Origin: Conexibacter sp.
GTDB lineage: Bacteria > Actinomycetota > Thermoleophilia > Solirubrobacterales > Solirubrobacteraceae
Direction of reading: 5' to 3'
Length of the DNA: 5,679 nt
Assembly (NCBI GenBank): GCA_025964055.1
Contig: JAOPZP010000216.1
Coordinates: 1 to 5,679, forward strand
In this document: in pieces, positions 1-4,907 of the stretch
How the letters are laid out: the number at the start of each line of letters is the position of its first letter
Position numbering within the stretch: position 1 is the stretch's first letter
The notes under the pieces: model-generated
Database searches by the model: none
Told to the model about the DNA's origin: nothing
What the model saw: the letters and a program-made list of their open reading frames with translations, nothing else
Position numbers and translations under genes: made by a program

Positions 1-406
1 TGGCGAAGAGGCGCTTGATCGACGCGCCGGTGCCGGCCGGGACGGTCGACTTCATCACGAGCGCGTGATGGTCGGAGACCGGCATCGCGTTGACGACCGC
101 GTGGACGGCGCTGAGGTCGGCGTCGCCCGAGTAGGTGGGCGGCGTGCCGACGGCGACGAACAGGAGGCGGGCATGCTCCAGCGCCGTGGTGATGTCGGTG
201 CTGAAGTGCAGGCGCTCGCGGTTGGCCGCGATCAGCTCGGCGAGCCCCGGCTCCCAGATCGGGACCTCGCCCTGCTCGAGCCGGGCGATCTTGTCGGCGT
301 CGATGTCGATGCAGTAGACGTCGCTGCCGAGCTCGGCGAACCCGGCCGCGGTGACGAGTCCTACGTATCCGGTTCCGATGACCCCGATGGGTTCGCGCGC
401 TGCCAT
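1..406 (-). CDS. UDP-glucose 6-dehydrogenase family protein, N-terminal part (3' end outside window)
   Basis: The visible 135 residues form the NAD-binding domain of the UDP-glucose/GDP-mannose dehydrogenase family. These cytosolic enzymes oxidise a nucleotide sugar twice with NAD+, typically UDP-glucose to UDP-glucuronate, a precursor of acidic capsule or wall polymers. Seen: the Rossmann motif GTGYVG at residues 11-16 followed by LVTAAGFAELG, an acidic residue D34 at the end of strand 2 (CIDID) expected to bind the NAD ribose, the family signature GEVPIWEPGL at about 46-55, VGTPP at 87-91 and KSTVPAGT at 119-126. The catalytic cysteine and sugar-binding domain lie beyond the window, so substrate choice (UDP-glucose versus GDP-mannose or UDP-ManNAc) is open; the N-terminal signature favours UDP-glucose. 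ATG at 406 places the Rossmann glycines where the family has them. The frame is open upstream to a TAG at 490-488 but holds no ATG or GTG. No clear Shine-Dalgarno is visible. It lies 252 bases downstream of the second LCP gene on the same strand. Confidence 0.93.
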   Translation of the reverse strand, partial: MAAREPIGVIGTGYVGLVTAAGFAELGSDVYCIDIDADKIARLEQGEVPIWEPGLAELIAANRERLHFSTDITTALEHARLLFVAVGTPPTYSGDADLSAVHAVVNAMPVSDHHALVMKSTVPAGTGASIKRLFA

Positions 407-416
407 GAAGCGCGAG

Positions 417-422
417 AGGCTA
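417..422 (-). promoter_or_regulatory. Candidate -10 box for the dehydrogenase gene
   Basis: On the minus strand TAGCCT fits the TANNNT -10 pattern of high-GC actinobacteria. It ends 10 bases before the ATG at 406, which would give a very short leader and would fit the lack of a ribosome binding site. It lies just outside the 57-bp repeat array, so the gene may have its own promoter rather than relying on readthrough from the LCP operon. No convincing -35 is seen, and a 6-base match with three free positions is weak evidence. Confidence 0.22.
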
Positions 423-453
423 GCGGAGGTCCAGCGGACCTTGCCGACCGAGC

Positions 454-645
454 GGGCCAGGGTCGCCCTCGCCCAGCCGGCCGCGGTCTAGCGGACCTTG
501 CCAACCAATCGCGCGAGGGCCGCCCTCGCGCAGCCGGCCACCGTCTAGCGGACCTTGCCCACCGATCCCGCGAGGGCCGCCCTCGCGCAGCCAGCCACCG
601 TCTAACGGACCTTGCCGACCGATCGCGCGAGGGCCTCCCTCGCGC
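454..645. other. Four regularly spaced GC-rich hairpins at repeat-unit junctions
   Basis: Each unit carries a 9-bp inverted repeat, plus-strand consensus GCGCGAGGG and CCCTCGCGC, separated by 3 bases. Positions are 454-462/466-474 (8 of 9 pairs), 511-519/523-531 (perfect), 568-576/580-588 (one mismatch at the outer pair) and 625-633/637-645 (perfect, loop CCT instead of CCG). The arm at 682-690, inside the LCP coding end, is unpaired locally but can pair with 637-645 across a 36-base loop. Every arm therefore has two possible partners, so RNA across the region could fold in alternative registers. Function is unknown: RNA 3'-end protection, termination or mere by-product of duplication are all possible. 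Confidence 0.8.
625..645 (-). terminator. Possible terminator or RNA 3'-end stabilising hairpin of the LCP operon
   Basis: A perfect 9-bp GC stem with a 3-base loop begins 13 bases after the LCP stop codon at 659, where an operon-end hairpin would be expected. No U-tract follows, so it is not a classical intrinsic terminator, although high-GC actinobacteria often lack U-tracts. Three similar hairpins follow at 57-base steps and could act additively. Termination itself is inference. Confidence 0.3.
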
Positions 646-658
646 AGCCGGCCACCGT

Positions 659-2149
659 CTAGCGGACCTTGCCCACCGATCGCGCGAGGGCCAGCATCTT
701 CTGGTTGCTCAACGACTGCAGCAGCGTGTTGGAGATCCAGTACACGGCCTTGCCGGACCGCCACGAGACGATCTTGAGGCGGTTGCCGTCGTAGAACAGC
801 TCGTAGTCGCGCCCGGCCATGCGGCGCCGCTCGCTCGGGTTGTCGAGGATCGGCGGGCCCTGCCACGTCGTGCCCTGAACGCCGTAGTACTGGCCGAGCT
901 CGCTGGTCTTCACGACGATCCGGTAGGCGCGGTACTTGTGGCCCCCGCGGTCGTAGATGTCGTAGGCCCGGCTGTGGTCGGGCAGGTACTGGCCGTCGGA
1001 CGTGACGGCCTTGGTGTAGAAGACGGCGAACGGCAGCTTGGTCGCGAGCTGCACCGCCTCGTCCTCGCCCTGCCGGGGCGCCAGCAGCATCCCGGCCGGC
1101 AGCGCGGAGCTGGAGCGCCGGCCCTGGGTCTTCGGCTTCGTCGTCGTCTTCCCCGACGAGCCGCGCGAGCCGCCGGTGCCCTTGGCGTTCATGAACCGCG
1201 TGGTGACCTCGCGCAGGTGCGTGGGCGTGACCGTCACGAAGTCGCCGGTGATGTCGCCGGGGAAGCGCACCTCCTGGACCGGCTTCTGGGCCGACGTGAT
1301 GGCCAGCTTGAGCAGCCGCAGGATCGCCTGGTCGGAGCTGATGTCGGTCTGGGTGTAGCGCCCGAAGATCTTCAGCAGCGCCTTGCGGTCGCTGAAGACC
1401 TTGCCGACGCCGACCTGGTCCTTGGCGTCGGAGAGGAACTGCTGCTGGCGCGCGGCGCGCACGAGGTCGGTGTCGAAGTGGCGGTAGCGCACGAAGTCCA
1501 GCGCGTCCTGCCCGCACAGCTTCTGGTAGCCGGCCTTGATGTCGATCGTCGCGTAGTTGCCGCCGCCGCCGAACGGCGGCCGGTTGTCGTTGAAGTACCG
1601 GCGGTCGACGTCGGAGTAGACGCACCCGAGGCGGTCGACCGCGCGGCGGAAGCCGCCGAAGTTCACGTTGACCACGTGGTTGATCGGGATGTGCAGCAGG
1701 CTGCGGATCGTCTTGACGGCCAGCGACGGGCCGCCGATCGCGTAGGCCGCGTTGATCTTGTCGGTCCCGTGGCCGGGGATCCGCACCTTGAGGTCGCGCG
1801 GCAGCGACATGACGGCCGTGGCGCCCTTGTGCGGGTCCAACCGCAGCAGGATGATGGTGTCGGAGCGCACCGGCGTCTTGGCCTTGATGTCGACGAAGCG
1901 CCGGTCGGAGCCGAGGATCAGGATCGTCTGCGGGCCGCCGGCGTCGACGCCGTCCAGCGCGCCCTGGATGCCTTCGAGCTTGGTCGAGTTCTTCAGGAAG
2001 ATCCCGGTGTCGGTCTTGAGCTCCAGCAGCGCGGCCGTCGCGACGGTCGCGGCGCTGGCGAGCACGACGACGAGCGCTCCCAGCAGGAAGCGCTTGTACA
2101 TCCCGAACGCCAGGCGCGGCGGGCGGTCGTCGTCGGGAGCGCCGCTCAT
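659..2149 (-). CDS. LytR-CpsA-Psr (LCP) family protein, second of the tandem pair
   Basis: A 496-residue membrane-anchored LCP protein, a family that transfers undecaprenyl- or decaprenyl-phosphate-linked glycopolymers onto the cell wall outside the membrane. Layout: short cytoplasmic N-terminus with DRPPR (8-12), one membrane helix at about 20-42, LCP domain at about 74-245, then an uncharacterised region and a Ser/Thr/Lys-rich linker (322-348), then a C-terminal domain (about 349-492) shared with its neighbour. LCP hallmarks seen: LGSDRR (79-84), RSDTI (95-99), PRD (117-119), KINAAY (131-136) and the VRYRHFDTD...RAARQQQ block (220-237), matching the arginines and acids that bind the lipid pyrophosphate and metal. 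The only cysteines are C176 and C212. The ATG at 2149 overlaps the previous stop (ATGA), aligns with the neighbour's N-terminus, and lacks a Shine-Dalgarno, so re-initiation is likely. An in-frame start 35 codons upstream lies inside the neighbour gene and is rejected. The last codons are duplicated downstream as the 57-bp repeat. The polymer attached cannot be told. Confidence 0.93.
   Translation of the reverse strand: MSGAPDDDRPPRLAFGMYKRFLLGALVVVLASAATVATAALLELKTDTGIFLKNSTKLEGIQGALDGVDAGGPQTILILGSDRRFVDIKAKTPVRSDTIILLRLDPHKGATAVMSLPRDLKVRIPGHGTDKINAAYAIGGPSLAVKTIRSLLHIPINHVVNVNFGGFRRAVDRLGCVYSDVDRRYFNDNRPPFGGGGNYATIDIKAGYQKLCGQDALDFVRYRHFDTDLVRAARQQQFLSDAKDQVGVGKVFSDRKALLKIFGRYTQTDISSDQAILRLLKLAITSAQKPVQEVRFPGDITGDFVTVTPTHLREVTTRFMNAKGTGGSRGSSGKTTTKPKTQGRRSSSALPAGMLLAPRQGEDEAVQLATKLPFAVFYTKAVTSDGQYLPDHSRAYDIYDRGGHKYRAYRIVVKTSELGQYYGVQGTTWQGPPILDNPSERRRMAGRDYELFYDGNRLKIVSWRSGKAVYWISNTLLQSLSNQKMLALARSVGKVR
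2146..2149 (-). promoter_or_regulatory. ATGA stop-start overlap coupling the two LCP genes
   Basis: The minus-strand sequence TCATGA holds the TGA stop of the upstream LCP gene (2148-2146) and the ATG of the downstream LCP gene (2149-2147). The preceding 20 bases show no GGAGG-like site, so translation of the second gene probably depends on termination-reinitiation, which would keep the two proteins in a linked ratio. Confidence 0.85.
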
Positions 2150-3708
2150 GAGCCGATGTGGGTCATGGACCCGGCGATGCCCAGCATCTGGGCGTTGGAC
2201 AGGCCGAACGTCAGGCTGTTGGACACCCAGTACACGGCGTCCTTGCGCTTCCACGCGACGTACCGCAGCCGGCTGCCGGCCTTGTAGAGCAGCAGCCGGC
2301 GACCGTTGACCGTGGTCGACGACGTCGGGTTGGCCAGCAGCGGCGGGGTCATCCAGTCGGTGCCCTGGATGCCGTAGTAGCTGCCCTCCTGGATGTTCTC
2401 CAGCACGACCAGGCGATAGGCCTTGTGCGGGCGGCCGGCGCGGTCGCGGATCGTGTAGACGCGCGGGGTCGGGTTGACGGTGGTCCCGTCGGTGACGGTG
2501 CTCGCGTAGCGCCCGTTGGGCGTCAGGCGCAGCGGGAAGTACATGCGGAACCCGAGGCGGCGGCTGGCCACCGTCCGGGCGACGAGGTTCTCGCCCGCGG
2601 TGCGTGCGCCGGTCAGCTTGGCCTTGGCGGCGCGGGCGGTGCCCGACGAGCCCTTGGGGACCTTCTTCTTGTTGGTGGCCTTGGACTGCTTCTTGACCTG
2701 GGGCGAGGCGTGGAAGAACTGGTCGCGGAGCCGCTGCAGCGTGGCGGCCGACGCCTCGACGTACTCGCCGGTGGTGGCGTCGCCGGTGTAGACGGGCGGG
2801 AACTTGATCTGGGCGACCGGGTGGCCGGCGGAGAACACCGCGAGCTTGGCGAGCTTCAACACGCCCTTGACGGACCGCAGGCTGGTGTCCGTCTGGGTGT
2901 TGGACTGCATGATCTTGATCAGCCGGTCGCGCTGGCCGAGCAGCGACGACGTGCTGAGCTGGTCCTTGGCCGAGCGCAGGAAGTCCTGCTGACGCGCGGC
3001 GCGGACGATGTCGGAGTCGGCGTGGCGGAAGCGGACGTAGTCCAGCGCCCGCTGGCCGCAGAGCTCCTGGTATCCCGGCCGCACGTCGATCTCGGCGTAG
3101 TGGGCCGAGACGGGCAGGCCGAGGTTGGAGTGGTAGTAGCGACGGTCGACGTCGGCGTACACGCAGCCGAGCGCGTCGACGACCTGGCGGAAGCCCTGGA
3201 AGTTGACGTTGACGATGTGGTTGATCGTGAAGTCCGCGCCGAACAGCGACTTGATGGTCTTGGCCGTCAGGTCCGGACCGCCCAGCGAGTAGGCCGCGTT
3301 GATCTTGTTGATCCCGTAGCCGGGGATCAGGACCTTGAGGTCGCGCGGGATCGACAGGACCGCCGTCGCCTGCTGCCCCGGGTCCATGCGGATCAGCAGG
3401 ATCGTGTCCGACCGCGCGGCGACGCTCTTGCTGAGCGCCGGGTTGTTCTTCTTGAGGTCGCTCCAGCGGCGGTCGGAGCCCAGGACGAGGATCGTCTGCG
3501 GCTTGCCGGGCTTGGCCGGGGTGATCTCCGCGGAGCGCACGGGGGGCGGCGCGCCGGGCGGCGGCTGGACGATGGTGTCGAGCTTCAGCAGGCCCGCGGT
3601 CGCCGTGGCGGCCGCCGCGAGCACGACGATCAGCGTGAGGCCTCCTGCCGCCCGCAGCAGGAAGCGGAGCCCCTCGCGCGGGGGCCGGTCCTCCTTGGGA
3701 AGCCTCAA
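2146..3708 (-). CDS. LytR-CpsA-Psr (LCP) family protein, first of the tandem pair, TTG start
   Basis: A 520-residue paralogue of the next gene, with the same expected role in attaching glycopolymer to the wall at the outer face of the membrane. Layout: cytoplasmic tail with DRPPR (7-11), a membrane helix at about 18-41, a Pro-rich spacer (49-70), LCP domain at about 71-250, a very basic Lys/Ala/Ser linker (about 337-370) and the shared C-terminal domain (about 372-516). LCP motifs seen: LGSDRR (76-81), RSDTI (99-103), PRD (121-123), KINAAY (135-140) and VRFRHADSD...RAARQQ (225-241). The only cysteines are C182 and C217, at positions matching those of the neighbour. I chose TTG at 3708: it is the only start codon shortly before the membrane helix, it overlaps the peptidase stop (TTGA), a GAGGG lies 9 bases upstream, and the resulting N-terminus aligns with the neighbour. 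The open frame continuing upstream into the peptidase gene is a shadow. Confidence 0.92.
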   Translation of the reverse strand: MRLPKEDRPPREGLRFLLRAAGGLTLIVVLAAAATATAGLLKLDTIVQPPPGAPPPVRSAEITPAKPGKPQTILVLGSDRRWSDLKKNNPALSKSVAARSDTILLIRMDPGQQATAVLSIPRDLKVLIPGYGINKINAAYSLGGPDLTAKTIKSLFGADFTINHIVNVNFQGFRQVVDALGCVYADVDRRYYHSNLGLPVSAHYAEIDVRPGYQELCGQRALDYVRFRHADSDIVRAARQQDFLRSAKDQLSTSSLLGQRDRLIKIMQSNTQTDTSLRSVKGVLKLAKLAVFSAGHPVAQIKFPPVYTGDATTGEYVEASAATLQRLRDQFFHASPQVKKQSKATNKKKVPKGSSGTARAAKAKLTGARTAGENLVARTVASRRLGFRMYFPLRLTPNGRYASTVTDGTTVNPTPRVYTIRDRAGRPHKAYRLVVLENIQEGSYYGIQGTDWMTPPLLANPTSSTTVNGRRLLLYKAGSRLRYVAWKRKDAVYWVSNSLTFGLSNAQMLGIAGSMTHIGS

Positions 3709-3722
3709 GCGAGCCCGCCCTC
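3705..3722 (-). promoter_or_regulatory. Ribosome binding site and TTGA overlap that set the TTG start
   Basis: On the minus strand GAGGG (3722-3718) sits 9 bases before TTG (3708-3706), and TTG shares two bases with the TGA stop of the peptidase gene (3707-3705). The site is inside the last peptidase codons, so translation of the first LCP protein is probably coupled to the peptidase but can also be initiated directly. Confidence 0.7.
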
Positions 3723-4844
3723 GACCGCGTGCAGGTCGGGCCCGTCGGTGCTCTCGCGCTCCAGCCAGCCGGGCAGCACGGAGACGAAGTCGCCGAGGGC
3801 CTGGCGGAAGCGGCGCAGCGAAGCGATCGACACCCACTCCGCGGGGCCGTGGTGGCCGCCGCCGACGGGGCCGAACTCCACCGCTGGGATGCCGGCCTCG
3901 AGGAACGAGATGGCGTCGGAGGCGCCGTCTCGGCCGATGCTCAGCGCCTCGCCCTCGATGGAGCGCCCGATGCCATCGCGCAACGCGCGGACGTACGGGC
4001 TGCTGCGCGACACGACGGCGGGCGCGCGCGTGAAGCACTTGAGGACCTCGAGGTCGGGGATCGCGCGGATCTGCGCGAGGATCTCCCCCGGGTCCTGCGT
4101 CGGCAGGAAGCGGATGTCGACGTCCATGGTGCAGCGATCGGGCACCTTGTTGAAGGCGTCGCCGCCCTCGATGCGGGCGAGGTTGATCGACGGGCGGTCG
4201 AAGAGGTCGGAGGACTCGCGGCTGAACGGCAGGGTCTCGATGCGCCGGAACGCGTCGTGCGCCTTGAGGATCGCGTTGTCGCCCAGCCACGGCGTGGAGC
4301 CGTGGGCGGCGACGCCGCGCAGCGCGACGCGGACGGCCAGGACGCCCTTGGCCTGGATGCCGATGTGGAGGTCGGTGGGCTCGCCGGTCAGGGCGAAGTC
4401 GCCGCGGTAGCCGCCGGCGACGATGACGTCGGTCGAGCGGCTGGAGACGTCGTCGGACTCCTCGTCGGGCACGCAGATGAAGCGCACGCGCACCTTGTCC
4501 TGGGCGCTGACGTCCTTGATCGCCCACATCATGGCCGCCAGGGCGCCCTTCATGTCGTAGGCGCCGCGGCCGATCAGCCGGTCGCCCTCGACGCGCGGCT
4601 CGAACTGCTCGGGGTAGGCGGGGACGACGTCCAGGTGGCCGTGGAAGATGACGGTCGGGGGCTTGGCCTCGGCGGGGGGACCGACGTCGACCATCACGAC
4701 GGGCAACCCGTCGTGATCGAGGCTTCGCACCTCGAGCTCGCGCGACTCCAGCCAGCCCTTGACGAAGCCGGCCGCAGCGCGGAGCCCGTCGAGCGTCGAG
4801 GTGTCGTACGTGATCAGCCGCTCGGCCAGGACGCGTTCGTCCAT
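3705..4844 (-). CDS. M20 family metallopeptidase (ArgE/DapE/CPG2-like)
   Basis: A complete 379-residue two-metal (usually zinc) hydrolase of the M20 family, which cleaves amide bonds of small substrates such as dipeptides or N-acyl amino acids. All catalytic positions are visible: FHGHLD with H70 and D72; GRGAYDMKG with bridging D97; PDEE with general base E128 and metal ligand E129; TGEPTD with E155; and GGGHHGPAEW with final ligand H332. The lid/dimerisation domain sits at about 165-280, with GVAAHGSTP (H181) matching the conserved histidine of the family. Length is typical. No signal peptide, so it acts in the cytosol. ATG at 4844 comes just before the first helix and lies 7 bases from a TANNNT box. 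Substrate cannot be assigned: acetylornithine or succinyl-diaminopimelate deacylation and cytosolic dipeptide hydrolysis all fit. It is the first gene of the LCP operon, overlapping the next by 4 bases, which suggests but does not prove an envelope-related job. Confidence 0.93.
   Translation of the reverse strand: MDERVLAERLITYDTSTLDGLRAAAGFVKGWLESRELEVRSLDHDGLPVVMVDVGPPAEAKPPTVIFHGHLDVVPAYPEQFEPRVEGDRLIGRGAYDMKGALAAMMWAIKDVSAQDKVRVRFICVPDEESDDVSSRSTDVIVAGGYRGDFALTGEPTDLHIGIQAKGVLAVRVALRGVAAHGSTPWLGDNAILKAHDAFRRIETLPFSRESSDLFDRPSINLARIEGGDAFNKVPDRCTMDVDIRFLPTQDPGEILAQIRAIPDLEVLKCFTRAPAVVSRSSPYVRALRDGIGRSIEGEALSIGRDGASDAISFLEAGIPAVEFGPVGGGHHGPAEWVSIASLRRFRQALGDFVSVLPGWLERESTDGPDLHAVEGGLA
4693..4717. 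other. Perfect 11-bp inverted repeat inside the peptidase gene
   Basis: ATCACGACGGG at 4693-4703 and CCCGTCGTGAT at 4707-4717 are exact reverse complements with a 3-base loop. It covers roughly codons 43-51 of the M20 gene (residues around HDGLPVV), about 130-150 bases from the start codon. It could form a strong RNA hairpin early in the operon transcript. The protein segment is ordinary, so it may be chance under high GC. Confidence 0.6.
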
Positions 4845-4851
4845 CCGCCCC

Positions 4852-4857
4852 AGGGTA
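4852..4857 (-). promoter_or_regulatory. Candidate -10 box of the peptidase-LCP operon
   Basis: Minus-strand TACCCT fits TANNNT and ends 7 bases before the ATG at 4844. A -10 at this distance would start transcription at or within a base or two of the start codon, giving a leaderless mRNA, which is common in actinobacteria. The intervening GGGGCGG could instead be read as a poor Shine-Dalgarno. Confidence 0.4.
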
Positions 4858-4895
4858 CCGACCGGCGGGGCGGCACAGGCCCGGCCGCGGCGAAG

Positions 4896-4901
4896 TAGGG
4901 T
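4896..4901 (+). promoter_or_regulatory. Candidate -10 box of the oxidoreductase gene
   Basis: TAGGGT fits TANNNT and ends 6 bases before the ATG at 4908, the spacing typical of leaderless actinobacterial genes whose transcript begins at the A of ATG. No Shine-Dalgarno competes with this reading, and no -35 is seen. Confidence 0.45.
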
Positions 4902-4907
4902 CGCGCC

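Larger units (their letters stand above)
433..692 (-). repeat. 57-bp tandem repeat, four full units plus a 32-bp partial unit inside the LCP gene end
   Basis: Unit boundaries are 433-489, 490-546, 547-603, 604-660, with a partial unit 661-692 that is the real 3' end of the LCP gene. The period is exactly 57 bases, with no insertions or deletions. By eye the middle three units differ from each other at 4-5 positions; the unit next to the dehydrogenase gene differs from its neighbour at about 9. Read on the minus strand, each unit contains the last codons of the LCP gene (Leu-Ala-Arg-Ser-Val-Gly-Lys-Val-Arg) and the TAG stop, then spacer. Because 57 is 19 codons, all copies are in the LCP frame, with in-frame TAG at 661-659, 604-602, 547-545 and 490-488; the last copy has TGG at 433-431. 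The array fills the gene-free gap 407-658. It most simply arose by tandem duplication of the gene end. Confidence 0.95.
4845..4907. promoter_or_regulatory. 63-bp divergent promoter region
   Basis: This gap separates the minus-strand peptidase-LCP operon from the plus-strand oxidoreductase gene, so promoters in both directions must lie here or inside the genes. It is nearly all G and C. The only AT-containing hexamers of promoter type are the two TANNNT boxes listed separately. No -35 element, operator palindrome or good Shine-Dalgarno stands out. Confidence 0.6.

Noticed and set aside
433..692. CRISPR array
   Set aside because: Units are contiguous with no unique spacers; what looks like spacer is itself repeated, and the unit is the end of a neighbouring gene.
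1562..1577. 7-bp inverted repeat with 2-base loop in the second LCP gene
   Set aside because: Made of GCC/GGC triplets coding for a Gly run; expected by chance at this base composition.
420..1625. Minus-strand frame of 401 codons whose end reads through the repeats as a 19-residue Gly/Arg/Pro-rich periodic peptide
   Set aside because: Its first part is an out-of-frame reading of the LCP gene. The repeat peptide is simply the 57-bp array being open in a second frame; no start or ribosome binding site supports it.
65..2287. Long plus-strand open frame of 740 codons covering the dehydrogenase start, the repeats and the second LCP gene
   Set aside because: Antisense shadow of GC-rich genes: composition rich in Arg, Asp, Val and Gly, no recognisable domain, while the minus strand carries clear families.
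2158..4410. Plus-strand open frame of 750 codons opposite the first LCP and peptidase genes
   Set aside because: Low-complexity antisense shadow; the opposite strand has full catalytic motifs.
3709..4527. N-terminal extension of the first LCP gene into the peptidase gene
   Set aside because: The open frame lies wholly inside the peptidase coding region and is Arg-rich shadow; the TTG with its GAGGG site gives an N-terminus matching the neighbouring LCP protein.
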